A DNA stretch of 64,000 nucleotides. It comes from Roseateles depolymerans (GTDB lineage Bacteria; Pseudomonadota; Gammaproteobacteria; Burkholderiales; Burkholderiaceae_C). The stretch is from positions 62,001-126,000 of the forward strand of contig QFOD01000008.1 in assembly GCA_003241055.1 (NCBI GenBank), read 5' to 3'. Shown one piece after another: positions 25,586 to 33,397 of the stretch. The notes under the pieces are model-generated. The model searched no databases and was not told the DNA's origin. It saw only the letters and a list, made by a program, of their open reading frames with translations. Every line of letters starts with the position of its first letter. Within the stretch, counting starts at the first letter, position 1. Made by a program: the position numbers and the translations under genes.

Positions 25586-25951
25586 GTGTCCAGCCCCGCC
25601 ACCATCCGCCGCATCAATGCCCTCGCGCTCTTCCAGAGCTTCGCCGAGGAACGCATCACTGCAGGCGACCCGCCCAAGGGGCTGGAGTCCGCCTGGGCGG
25701 CTCGCCTCGAGGTCAGCGGGGCCACCTGGTCCATGGCCAAGAGCGGCGCGCGGCCCATTGGCGACAAGCTGGCCCGACAGATCGAGGACCACTGCGGCAA
25801 GGCGGCCGGCTGGCTCGACGAGGAACGCGAGCCGGCGGGGCTGTCGGCCGGCGAACAGCAGTTCCTGGCCCTCGCGCTGAAGACCTATCGCGCCACCAAC
25901 AGCGATGGTCGCAAGCGGCTGAAGCTGCTGCTGAAGGGCTTCGGGCAGTAG
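25586..25951 (+). CDS. Small helix-turn-helix (phage repressor-like) protein
   Basis: The 121-residue product starts at GTG 25586 (no earlier start lies beyond the operator). Its middle part, LEVSGATWSMAKSGARPIGD followed by KLARQIEDHCGKAAGWLD (about 37-75), resembles the HTH and the 'WLD' segment of Cro/cI-like or host-factor DNA-binding proteins of phages. The C-terminal third is helical and basic (KTYRATNSDGRKRLKLLLKG). Two identical operator palindromes flank its promoter, which supports autoregulation. No other phage gene is nearby, so it is either a prophage remnant or a domesticated regulator. Confidence 0.65.
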   Translation: MSSPATIRRINALALFQSFAEERITAGDPPKGLESAWAARLEVSGATWSMAKSGARPIGDKLARQIEDHCGKAAGWLDEEREPAGLSAGEQQFLALALKTYRATNSDGRKRLKLLLKGFGQ

Positions 25952-26141
25952 GTGTCTGCCGCAGGCCCCCTGCCCGGCCACGCCGCAAGGGCGCTGAAAA
26001 CACGCCCCCCCTGAAACGGCGCTCCACGCCACCGGACGCCCGAGGGGTGGCTCACCGCATGAGCGAGCCAGCGTGGACACTCGGCCTGCCAAAGCGCTGA
26101 CGTCGCTCGACGTGCGCAATCAAGAGGGAGGCGAGCATCAC

Positions 26142-26354
26142 ATGAGCGGAGGAAAGTACGGCGAAGAGGTGGACAAGTTGATGGAATCCCTGGAGGCCTC
26201 GAGCGTGCTGCTGGCTGTCGTGAACGGCATCTACGGCACCAGGTTCAGTCTGCAGGGTTCACCAGAGATCGTTGCCGCGATGCCCACCGCGCTGCGCCTG
26301 CTGGCCGACCAGATCGAGGCGGGCTCTGCCAAGGTCGACAGACTGCTCAGCTAG
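26142..26354 (+). CDS. Hypothetical small protein
   Basis: The 70-residue product starts MSGGKYGEEVDKLMESLEAS with a good purine-rich ribosome-binding site (GAGGGAGG) before ATG 26142; a GTG at 26073 would add 23 residues. It is acidic, largely helical, and has no signal peptide or metal motif. The segment YGTRFSLQGSPEIVAAMPTA separates two helices. Local codon use looks like real coding sequence. Family not recognised. It stands alone between the HTH gene and the GntR operon. Confidence 0.5.
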   Translation: MSGGKYGEEVDKLMESLEASSVLLAVVNGIYGTRFSLQGSPEIVAAMPTALRLLADQIEAGSAKVDRLLS

Positions 26355-26430
26355 CAGCGGTCATGCAGCCTGCCCCCCCAAATCTGCAGCCTGTCGCGCT
26401 GCGCTAGGGCGGGGCCGGGGCCGGCGGTAT

Positions 26431-26454
26431 GGTGTGCTACATCAGCAACACACC
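26431..26454. promoter_or_regulatory. Putative YtrA-type operator
   Basis: GGTGTG-N12-CACACC forms an inverted repeat starting 36 bp before the GntR start codon. The long-spacer geometry resembles the AGTGTA-N13-TACACT type sites known for YtrA-subfamily GntR regulators. Autoregulation of the operon is inferred. Confidence 0.6.
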
Positions 26455-26466
26455 CTGGACCGCCCC

Positions 26467-26820
26467 ATGACGCCCACCTGGAATGACCAGGCGCCGATCT
26501 ACCAGCAGCTTGCCGACCGCCTGGCGGTGCAGCTGCTGGACGGCAGCCCCCCGGAAGGTACGGCCCTGCCCTCGGTACGGCAGCTCGCCAGCCAGTACGT
26601 GATCAACCCGCTGACCGTGACCCGCGCGCTGCAGACGCTGGCGGACCACGGCCTCATCGAGTCGCGGCGCGGGCTGGGCATGTTCGTCGTGGCCGGCGCG
26701 CGCGACCGCCTGCTGCGGCACGAGCGCGAGCAGTTCCTGCAAAGGGACTGGCCGGCCCTGCGCGCCAAGCTGCAGAGGCTGGGGTTGGGCGCGAAGGATC
26801 TGAACTGGGAGGCCACATGA
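26467..26820 (+). CDS. GntR-family transcriptional regulator, YtrA subfamily
   Basis: The 117-residue product is only the winged HTH plus a short helical tail, as in the YtrA subfamily. It starts TWNDQAPIYQQLADRLAVQL, with the recognition region LPSVRQLASQYVINPLTVTR (about 37-56) and wing ESRRGLGMFVV. There is no large effector domain. It is the first gene of a three-gene ABC transporter operon (ATGA overlap with the next gene) and has an inverted repeat just upstream, so it most likely represses its own operon until an unknown, often cell-envelope or antibiotic-related, signal appears. Confidence 0.9.
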   Translation: MTPTWNDQAPIYQQLADRLAVQLLDGSPPEGTALPSVRQLASQYVINPLTVTRALQTLADHGLIESRRGLGMFVVAGARDRLLRHEREQFLQRDWPALRAKLQRLGLGAKDLNWEAT

Positions 26821-27692
26821 GCACGAATCTGATCGACGCCCAAGGGGTGTCGCTGCGCTACGGCAAGAAGCTGGCGCTCAACGAGGTGTCACTGAGCGTG
26901 CCACCGGGCCGCGTGGTGGGCCTGCTGGGCCACAACGGCGCCGGCAAGACCTCGCTGATGAAGGCGCTGGTGGGCCTGCTGCCGGTGCAGGGTGAGCTGC
27001 GGGTGCTGGGCCAGCGCCCCAGCGAGAACCGCCAGGCGCTGCTGACCCAGCTGAGCTACATCCCCGACGTGGCGGTGCTGCCGCGTTGGGCGCGGGTGGG
27101 CGAGCTGATCACGCTGATGAGCCAGCTGCAGCCCAAGTTCTCGGCCGAGCGGGCACGGGCGCTGCTCAGGCGCACCAGCGTGAGCGAGAGCGACAAGGTC
27201 AAGAGCCTGTCCAAGGGCATGGTGGCCCAGACCCACCTGGCGCTGATCGCCGCCATCGACGCGAAGCTGATGATCCTGGACGAGCCCACGCTGGGGCTGG
27301 ACGTGGTGTCGCGCAAGAGCTTCTACGAGATGCTGATCGACGAATGGTGCGACGGCGAGCGCAGCGTGCTGATCTCCACCCACCAGGTGGAGGAGGTGGA
27401 GGCGCTGCTGTCCGACGTGATCATGCTGAACGAGGGCCAGGTCGTGCTGTCCATCAGCCTGGAGGACATCGACCGCCGCTTCGTCGCACTGAGCCACGAC
27501 CCGGCAGCCGCCGACGCGATGGCCGCGGCCCACCCGCTGCTGCGCTACCGCGAGCAGGGCCGCACGACCTCGCTGTTCGACGGCGCCCCGCCCGAGCATG
27601 TGGCCAGCCTGGGCCAGCGCGTGCGCCCCAGCCTGGTCGACCTCTTCATGGCGCTGACCCGCAACCCGGCGCTGAACAGCAAGCAGGCCTGA
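26817..27692 (+). CDS. ABC transporter ATP-binding protein
   Basis: The 291-residue product has Walker A LLGHNGAGKTSLMKAL (about 36-51), a divergent signature VKSLSKGMVAQTHLALIAAI and Walker B KLMILDEPTLGLD. The H-loop is in STHQVEEVEALLSDV. It belongs to the CcmA/YtrB-like exporters. It overlaps the GntR gene by 4 bp and precedes the membrane subunit by 20 bp. Substrate unknown. Confidence 0.92.
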   Translation: MSTNLIDAQGVSLRYGKKLALNEVSLSVPPGRVVGLLGHNGAGKTSLMKALVGLLPVQGELRVLGQRPSENRQALLTQLSYIPDVAVLPRWARVGELITLMSQLQPKFSAERARALLRRTSVSESDKVKSLSKGMVAQTHLALIAAIDAKLMILDEPTLGLDVVSRKSFYEMLIDEWCDGERSVLISTHQVEEVEALLSDVIMLNEGQVVLSISLEDIDRRFVALSHDPAAADAMAAAHPLLRYREQGRTTSLFDGAPPEHVASLGQRVRPSLVDLFMALTRNPALNSKQA

Positions 27693-27712
27693 GCGCCGCA
27701 CAAGGAGAAGCC

Positions 27713-28579
27713 ATGAACTCACACATCCCCACCCTGCTGCTGCGCGAATGGATGCAGCACAAGCGCGGCTGGCTGATCACCGCGTTCGCACCGCCGCTGC
27801 TGTTCCTGGCGCTGCTGCCCTTCGGCCAGCTCCAGGGCCTGCCGACCGAGCACCTGGACCTGATCGCGCTGCTGATCTGCGCGATCAGCGCCAGCACGGT
27901 CTATGCGATCAGCCTGGCAATCGCGAGCTTCCAGATCCCCGGCCTGGCACGGCGCGACGTGCAGGACCGCTCCATCGAGTTCTGGCTGTCGCTGCCGGGT
28001 CGGCCGTCCGAAAGCGTCGCGGCCACGCTGCTGGCCCACCTGTGGCTGGTGCCGCTGGGTGCCATGCTGGTGGGCGGGCTGTTCGCGCTGCCCATCGCGA
28101 TGGCGGTGCTGGGGCTCAAGGCCAGTGCAGGTGCGCTGGCCAGCGTGAACTGGGGCGAGGTGCTGACCTATGCGCTGCCGACGCTGGTGCGCGGCCTCGC
28201 CGGCACGTTGCTGCTGAGCCTGACGCTGCTGCCGCTGCTGCTGCCGTTGATGGCGGCGTCCGCCTGGCTCAAGCGCCTGGGCGTGCCGCTGCTGCTGGTG
28301 GGCACGGGCGTCGCGGTGGCCGTGATGCACAAGGTCTACGAGATCTCCTGGCCGGTGCAGGCGCTGCAATGGCTGGTGGAGCGAGGCGACGCCGCCCTGC
28401 TGTTCGACCCCCGAGGCGCGATGGATGCGCTCAAGGCCGGCGACAACCCCTGGCTGTGGCTGGCCCAGGACTTCGGCCAGGCGTTGATGAGCTTTGCGTC
28501 GCCCATCGCGCTGGGCTGGGCGGCGGTTGCAGCGGCGTCCTTCTGGCTGGTGGTGCGCAAGCGCGCCCATGCCGGCTGA
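27713..28579 (+). CDS. ABC-2 type transporter permease
   Basis: The 288-residue product has about six membrane helices with long soluble loops, starting MNSHIPTLLLREWMQHKRGW. The RDVQDRSIEFWLSLPGRPSE segment is typical of permeases paired with YtrB-like ATPases. It is preceded by AAGGAG and followed by an intrinsic terminator. It forms the pore of the exporter controlled by the GntR protein. Confidence 0.85.
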   Translation: MNSHIPTLLLREWMQHKRGWLITAFAPPLLFLALLPFGQLQGLPTEHLDLIALLICAISASTVYAISLAIASFQIPGLARRDVQDRSIEFWLSLPGRPSESVAATLLAHLWLVPLGAMLVGGLFALPIAMAVLGLKASAGALASVNWGEVLTYALPTLVRGLAGTLLLSLTLLPLLLPLMAASAWLKRLGVPLLLVGTGVAVAVMHKVYEISWPVQALQWLVERGDAALLFDPRGAMDALKAGDNPWLWLAQDFGQALMSFASPIALGWAAVAAASFWLVVRKRAHAG

Positions 28580-28598
28580 AGGCCTCGCACCTCACATC

Positions 28599-28627
28599 AA
28601 AAGGCCCGCAGCAGCGGGCCTTTTTTC
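28599..28627 (+). terminator. Intrinsic terminator of GntR-ABC operon
   Basis: AAGGCCCGC-AGCA-GCGGGCCTT followed by TTTTTT. A-rich sequence on the other side may let it work for the convergent ferritin-like gene too. Confidence 0.9.
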
Positions 28628-28643
28628 ATGGGGGAGCGGCCGC

Positions 28644-29504
28644 TCAGGCCGGTTGCGCGACGCTGCCGGGCGGGGTCAGGCGGGCGGCCATTTCCTTGCG
28701 GAAGCGGTTCAGCTCCTGCACGGTGGTGAAGCTGCGCTCCATCAGCAGGCTCATGTTGTGCAGGATGCGCTCGACCACCTTGGTCTCCCACAGCGCGTCG
28801 AACTGGATCTGCTTGTCCAGCCAGCGCTCCAGCCACTCGGGGTCCGGCAGGCGGCTCTGGATGGTGTCGCGCGGGAACAGCTTGGCGTTCACATGCAGGT
28901 TGGTGGGATGCAGCGCCTGCGCGGTGCGGCGGGCCGAGGCCATCAGCACGCCGACCTTGGCGAAGGCCGCGCGGGCCTCGTCGCCGAACTTGGTCATCGC
29001 GCGCTTCATGTAGCGCAGGTAGGCACCGCCGTGGCGGGCTTCGTCGCGCGACAGCGTCTCGTAGATGGCCTTGATGACCGGCTCGGTATGCCACTCGGAT
29101 GCACGGCGGTACCAGTGGTTCAGACGGATCTCGCCGCAGAAGTGCAGCATCAGCGTCTCCAGCGCCGGCGCCGGATCGAAGTCGAAGCGCACCTCGTGCA
29201 GTTCCTCCTCGGTGGGCACCAGGTCCGGGCGGAAGCGGCGCAGATACTCCATCAGCACCAGCGAGTGCTTCTGCTCCTCGAAGAACCACACGCTCATGAA
29301 GGCGGAGAAGTCGCTGTCTTCCTTGTTGTCGCGCAGGAACATCTCGGTGGCCGGCAGCGCCGACCACTCGGTGATGGCGTTCATCTTGATCGTCTGGGCC
29401 TGCTCGTCGGACAGCAGGCTCGCGTCAAAGCGGTCCCACGGAATGTCCTTGTCCATGTTCCAGCGCACAGCTTCCAGCTGCTTGAACAGTTCCGGGTAAA
29501 GCAT
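28644..29504 (-). CDS. Ferritin-like diiron protein (acyl-ACP desaturase-related)
   Basis: The 286-residue product is helical with two diiron half-sites, WFFEEQKHSLVLMEYL and LSRDEARHGGAYLRYM. Further carboxylates lie in the first half (EWSALPATEMFL) and in HFCGEIRLNHWY. This four-helix pattern is that of the acyl-ACP desaturase/ferritin-like superfamily. Many Burkholderiales carry such a protein with no proven reaction; an oxygen-dependent hydroxylation or desaturation is plausible. A GAGGA ribosome-binding site precedes ATG 29504 and a TAGAAT -10-like element lies about 30 bp upstream. Confidence 0.75.
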   Translation of the reverse strand: MLYPELFKQLEAVRWNMDKDIPWDRFDASLLSDEQAQTIKMNAITEWSALPATEMFLRDNKEDSDFSAFMSVWFFEEQKHSLVLMEYLRRFRPDLVPTEEELHEVRFDFDPAPALETLMLHFCGEIRLNHWYRRASEWHTEPVIKAIYETLSRDEARHGGAYLRYMKRAMTKFGDEARAAFAKVGVLMASARRTAQALHPTNLHVNAKLFPRDTIQSRLPDPEWLERWLDKQIQFDALWETKVVERILHNMSLLMERSFTTVQELNRFRKEMAARLTPPGSVAQPA

Positions 29505-29927
29505 TGCAAGTCCTCGTTTTTAGAGCCGCGATTCTAAAAGGTCATGGCGCGATGCCACCGTGGGCACCAGGCCGGGGCAGATGACGGCCGAACCGGGGCG
29601 CCCGCCAGGGTGCCCGCCCCAGGGTGTGGCGAAACACCGCATCACCCATATTTGGGACAGTTCTATGCAAGCTCATCAGCCAGATGTTCTCGTAAGCTAC
29701 ATACTCAGTGGAAACCCCAGCCCAGCTGGAGTTCCGGAGATCTTCCGGTCGCCGCTCCGCCCTGCTTGCAGGTCAGAAATCCCGAAGCCGTTTTCCTCCT
29801 CCTCCCTCCCTCCCTCGTTGGCTTCGGGGCGTGCGACGGCCGTTTTTATTCGCGGGGCTCGTGTCGATGACGCGAGCCCCGCAGCCGTTTCTGGCCCCGC
29901 CGTGAAGCGACGGGAGACGTTGGCGGG
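29505..29927. other. Intergenic region with strong hairpin
   Basis: About 420 bp without a credible gene. It contains a C/T-rich tract (29795-29818) and a hairpin GGGGCTCG-N11-CGAGCCCC near 29853-29880, preceded by TTTTTATT. The proximal part should hold the promoter of the ferritin-like gene. The hairpin may end the convergent corA transcript or be part of a small RNA, but the T-run is on the wrong side for a plus-strand terminator. Confidence 0.4.
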
Positions 29928-30917
29928 CTACTTCAGCCAGCCCTTGCGGCGGAAGTAGATGAAGGGGGCGGCCACCGACAACAGCATCAGCGTCAGCGCG
30001 AACGGATAGCCCAGGGGCGACTCCAGCTCAGGCATGAACTTGAAGTTCATGCCGTAGATGGACGCGATCAGCGTGGGCGGCAGCAGCGCCACGCTGGCCA
30101 CGGAGAAGATCTTGATGATCTTGTTCTGGTTGATGTTGATGAAGCCGACCGTGGCGTCCATCAGGAAGTTGATCTTGTCGAACAGGAAGGCCGTGTGTGA
30201 GTCCAGCGAGTCGATGTCGCGCAGGATCTGGCGCGACTCCTCGAACTGCTCGGCGTTCAGCATGCGGCTGCGCATCATGAAGCTGACCGCGCGGCGCGTG
30301 TCCATCACGTTGCGACGTATGCGCCCGTTCAAGTCTTCCTCGCGGGCGATGGCCGACAGCACCTCGCCGGCCTCGGCGTCGGTGACGTCGCTCTTCAGCA
30401 CGCGGGCGCTGACCGCCTCCAGCTTGTCGTAGATGCCTTCCAGCACATCGGCCGAGTACTCGGCGTCGGCGTCGTAGAGCTTGAGCAGCACGTCCTTGGC
30501 ATCCTCAATCAGCGCCGGAATGCGCCGCGCGCGCAGGCGCAGCAGCCGGAACACCGGCAGGTCCTCGTTGTGCACCGAGAACAGCACGTTGTTGAACAGG
30601 ATGAAGGCCACCCGCACATTGCGCGCCGGCCGCCCGTCGCCAACGTCGTCACCCTCGATCAAAAAGTCGGAACGGATATGGAGCTCGCCGTTGTCTTCTT
30701 CGTAGAAGCGTGCGGACTCTTCCAGATCCTCGTCGACGATGTTCTCGGGGATGGTCAGGCCGAACCGGTCGCGGATCCAGCCCTTCTCCTCCGACGTGGG
30801 GTTCTCCAGATCGACCCAGACCGGTCGCGACTTCGCCAGTTCCTCGGCGGACTCGATCTCTTCCTGGAACAGCCCGCCCTTGAGGCGGCCGTTATCCAGC
30901 GTGAACACATTCAGCAT
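29928..30917 (-). CDS. corA: Magnesium/cobalt transporter CorA
   Basis: The 329-residue product has a long cytoplasmic alpha/beta and coiled-coil domain and two C-terminal membrane helices. The signature YGMNFKFMPEL loop (GMN motif, about 289-299) forms the pore entrance. The protein ends with the basic FRRKGWLK. CorA forms pentameric Mg2+ (Co2+, Ni2+) uptake channels in the inner membrane. It is transcribed away from hpf across a 405-bp gap. Confidence 0.95.
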   Translation of the reverse strand: MLNVFTLDNGRLKGGLFQEEIESAEELAKSRPVWVDLENPTSEEKGWIRDRFGLTIPENIVDEDLEESARFYEEDNGELHIRSDFLIEGDDVGDGRPARNVRVAFILFNNVLFSVHNEDLPVFRLLRLRARRIPALIEDAKDVLLKLYDADAEYSADVLEGIYDKLEAVSARVLKSDVTDAEAGEVLSAIAREEDLNGRIRRNVMDTRRAVSFMMRSRMLNAEQFEESRQILRDIDSLDSHTAFLFDKINFLMDATVGFININQNKIIKIFSVASVALLPPTLIASIYGMNFKFMPELESPLGYPFALTLMLLSVAAPFIYFRRKGWLK

Positions 30918-31322
30918 GTCGTCTCCGACGGCGTTCGGCTTGGGACGACTCGGGAGTCGCCCGGGGTGGCAGGTGGATGGGGCGGCACCGTCTCACTCCG
31001 GACGATCGGGCCTCAAACAGGCCCGCGGCGGGAATGGACGGTCACCGAGGGTGGTCGCTGTCCAAGACGCGCTCCGTGGTGTCGATAGCCAGGAATTATT
31101 GCACTGCACAGGCCTGTGACAGGCGTCACAGAAGTTCACCCGACAAGGCCACAAAACGACACCGTCATCCCCTTGTCACGGGGGCGCTTCGCGCGCAAAC
31201 TGGACTCGTCGATTCACTCACTTCACTCACTTCCGCTACCTGACAAGACCCCCTCCTTCCCTCCCTGATTCCGTTCCAGTTCCTGGATTTCTTTCCCGAC
31301 TCATCCTCTGAAAGGAGGCTTT
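30918..31322. promoter_or_regulatory. Divergent corA/hpf regulatory region
   Basis: This 405-bp gap separates the divergent corA and hpf genes. It contains a palindrome CGACTC-GG-GAGTCG (30946-30959), a perfect CRP-type site (31115-31130) and an AAAGGAGG ribosome-binding site directly before hpf. I do not see an M-box-like Mg2+ riboswitch. Confidence 0.5.
31115..31130. promoter_or_regulatory. Perfect CRP-type binding site
   Basis: TGTGA-CAGGCG-TCACA matches the CRP consensus TGTGA-N6-TCACA exactly, and the symmetry extends to CTGTGAC-AGGC-GTCACAG. It lies about 190 bp from both the hpf and corA starts. The Crp/Fnr-family protein encoded at 4825 is one of presumably several candidates to bind it. 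Confidence 0.65.
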
Positions 31323-31664
31323 ATGAATCTGACGATCAGTGGCCATCATCTGGAAGTCACGCCGGCTCTGCGCGAGTACGTACTCACCAAGCTGGACCGT
31401 GTGACCCGCCACTTCGACCAGGTCGTGGACATCAACGTCCTGCTGACCGTGGAAAAGCAAAAGGAGAAGGAACGCCGCCAGCGCGCCGAAGTCACGCTGC
31501 ACGTGAAGGGCCGCGACATCTTCGTGGAGCAATCTCACGAAGACCTGTACGCCGCCATTGACCAGCTGATGGACAAGCTCGACCGCCAGGTCTGCCGCCA
31601 CAAGGACAAGGTGCAGGATCACCACCACGCCTCGGCCAAGCGGCTGGAAATGCCGGCGCCCTGA
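31323..31664 (+). CDS. hpf: Ribosome hibernation promoting factor HPF (short form)
   Basis: The 113-residue product begins [20 protein letters not shown] and is the short HPF/YfiA fold that binds the 30S decoding region and inactivates ribosomes in stationary phase. A basic [15 protein letters not shown] segment and a His-rich tail ([16 protein letters not shown]) are visible. A very strong ribosome-binding site (AAAGGAGG) precedes it. In related genomes it follows rpoN; here corA precedes it instead, and an intrinsic terminator separates it from ptsN. Confidence 0.93.
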   Translation: MNLTISGHHLEVTPALREYVLTKLDRVTRHFDQVVDINVLLTVEKQKEKERRQRAEVTLHVKGRDIFVEQSHEDLYAAIDQLMDKLDRQVCRHKDKVQDHHHASAKRLEMPAP

Positions 31665-31683
31665 GCGGGCGGTCGATGAACCG

Positions 31684-31712
31684 AGCGGCCCCTTGGGCCG
31701 CTTTTGTTTTTT
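31684..31712 (+). terminator. Intrinsic terminator after hpf
   Basis: AGCGGCCC-CTT-GGGCCGCT followed by TTTGTTTTTT. It separates hpf from ptsN, which must then have its own promoter in the following 215 bp. Confidence 0.9.
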
Positions 31713-31928
31713 GCGATGTGCAATGGGATGTTGCGAACCGACCTCAACCACCCTTATTCAAGGGCTGATGACGCCGATTTCGGCAGGGACTTGCGGCCCC
31801 GGACGCCGCTTCCCGGCGCTCGGTTCCATAATCCGCGCCTTTGCAAGTTCCTACGCCCCGGCCAAGGCCGTGCGCCTGCTGCACACTGATCGCCAGCCCG
31901 CGCCCCCGAAACCGCTGTCGTGATCGCC

Positions 31929-32399
31929 ATGAACCGTCTCGCCGCCATCCTCCCCGCCGACAACGTGTCGGTGAATGTGGATGCCACCAGCAAGAAGCGC
32001 GCCTTCGAACAGGCCGGCCTGCTGTTCGAGAACCATCACCAGATGTCGCGCGCCCTGGTCACCGACAACCTGTTCGCCCGCGAACGGCTCGGCTCCACGG
32101 GCCTGGGTCATGGCGTTGCCATTCCGCATGGCCGGGTCAAAGGCCTGAAGAACCCGCTGGCCGCCGTGCTGCGCCTGGCCCAGCCGATCGCCTTCGATGC
32201 GCCGGACGACGAGCCGGTCAGCCTGCTGATCTTCCTGCTGGTGCCCGAAGCGGCCACGCAGCGGCACCTGGAGATCCTGTCCGAGATCGCCGAAATGCTC
32301 TCGGATCGTGAATTGCGCGAACGGCTGAAGTCTGACGCCGATGCCGCCACGCTGCACAAGCTGATCTCCACCTGGGAGCCGCTGAAGTCCGTGGCGTGA
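31929..32399 (+). CDS. ptsN: PTS-Ntr EIIA component
   Basis: The 156-residue product is the EIIA-Ntr regulator phosphorylated on His at about 67 (GHGVAIPHGRV). It has the EIIA(Fru)-type fold and the segment LLIFLLVPEAATQRHLEILS. It relays nitrogen/carbon status and controls potassium transport and other targets in proteobacteria. hprK follows 41 bp downstream, the usual betaproteobacterial order. Confidence 0.93.
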   Translation: MNRLAAILPADNVSVNVDATSKKRAFEQAGLLFENHHQMSRALVTDNLFARERLGSTGLGHGVAIPHGRVKGLKNPLAAVLRLAQPIAFDAPDDEPVSLLIFLLVPEAATQRHLEILSEIAEMLSDRELRERLKSDADAATLHKLISTWEPLKSVA

Positions 32400-32440
32400 G
32401 CCCCGCCCCGATGGCGCAACCTGCAAGCTGAAGACCTGAC

Positions 32441-33397
32441 TTGAAACCCACATCCATCAGCGCCGAAAGGCTGTTCGAGGAACACCGCGAAGCCTTGCGC
32501 TGGGAATGGATTGCCGGCCACGCGCATCCGGAGCGCCGATTCGACGAGGCGGCCGTGCGCGACGCGCAGAGCGCGGCCGACCTGGTCGGCTACCTGAACT
32601 ACATCCACCCCTACCGGGTGCAGATCGTCGGCCGGCGTGAAGTGGCCTACCTGAGCCAGGACAGCACCGAGACGCAGGATCGCCGCATCTCGCGCATCGT
32701 CACGCTGGAGCCGCCGGTGCTGATCGTGGCCGACGATTCCGTGCCGCCGCCGCGACTCATCGCGATGTGCGACCGGGCAGAGATTCCGCTGTTCCGCACG
32801 ACGGAGTCCGCCGGCCACGTGATCGACCTGGTGCGAGCCTATCTCTCGCAGCTGTTCGCCAACCGCACGACGCGCCATGGCGTGTTCATGGACATCCTGG
32901 GCCTGGGCGTGCTGCTGACCGGCGAGTCCGGCCTGGGCAAGAGCGAACTGGGGCTGGAGCTGATCTCGCGCGGCCACGGCCTGGTCGCCGACGATGCGGT
33001 GGATTTCTTCCGCGTGTCGCAGACCGCCATCGAGGGGCGCTGCCCCGAGCTGCTGCTCAACCTGCTGGAGGTGCGCGGCATCGGCCTGCTGGACATCAAG
33101 GCCATCTTTGGCGAAACCGCGGTGCGCCGCAAGATGCGCCTCAAGCTCATCGTGCACCTGGTGCGCAAGGAAACGCTGGAGCGCGACTTCGAGCGCCTGC
33201 CCTACGAGCCGCTCTACGAAGACGTGCTGGGCATGCCGGTGCGCAAGGTCATCATCGCGGTCGACGCCGGCCGCAACCTCGCCGTGCTGGTGGAGGCCGC
33301 CGTGCGCAACACCATCCTCCAACTGCGCGGCATCGACACCTACAAAGAGTTCGTCGAGCGCCATCAGCGCGCGATCGAGAACGGCGCGATCGATTGA
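32441..33397 (+). CDS. hprK: HPr kinase/phosphorylase
   Basis: The 318-residue product phosphorylates and dephosphorylates the regulatory Ser of HPr. It has the HPrK N-terminal domain and the Walker A loop GESGLGKS (161-168). The HPrK signature follows ([20 protein letters not shown], about 205-224), then the C-terminal P-HPr-binding helix. The start is TTG at 32441, as no ATG or GTG occurs at the right place and the protein begins with the normal family N-terminus. It overlaps the NAMPT gene (TTGA). Confidence 0.93.
   Translation: MKPTSISAERLFEEHREALRWEWIAGHAHPERRFDEAAVRDAQSAADLVGYLNYIHPYRVQIVGRREVAYLSQDSTETQDRRISRIVTLEPPVLIVADDSVPPPRLIAMCDRAEIPLFRTTESAGHVIDLVRAYLSQLFANRTTRHGVFMDILGLGVLLTGESGLGKSELGLELISRGHGLVADDAVDFFRVSQTAIEGRCPELLLNLLEVRGIGLLDIKAIFGETAVRRKMRLKLIVHLVRKETLERDFERLPYEPLYEDVLGMPVRKVIIAVDAGRNLAVLVEAAVRNTILQLRGIDTYKEFVERHQRAIENGAID

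Noticed and set aside
29560..29958. 132-codon plus-strand ORF between the ferritin-like gene and corA
   Set aside because: It has Pro/Ser-rich random composition, runs into corA antisense, and has no ribosome-binding site.
30918..31322. Mg2+ riboswitch upstream of corA
   Set aside because: No M-box-like or mgtA-like leader structure was recognisable, and the palindromes present look like protein-binding sites.
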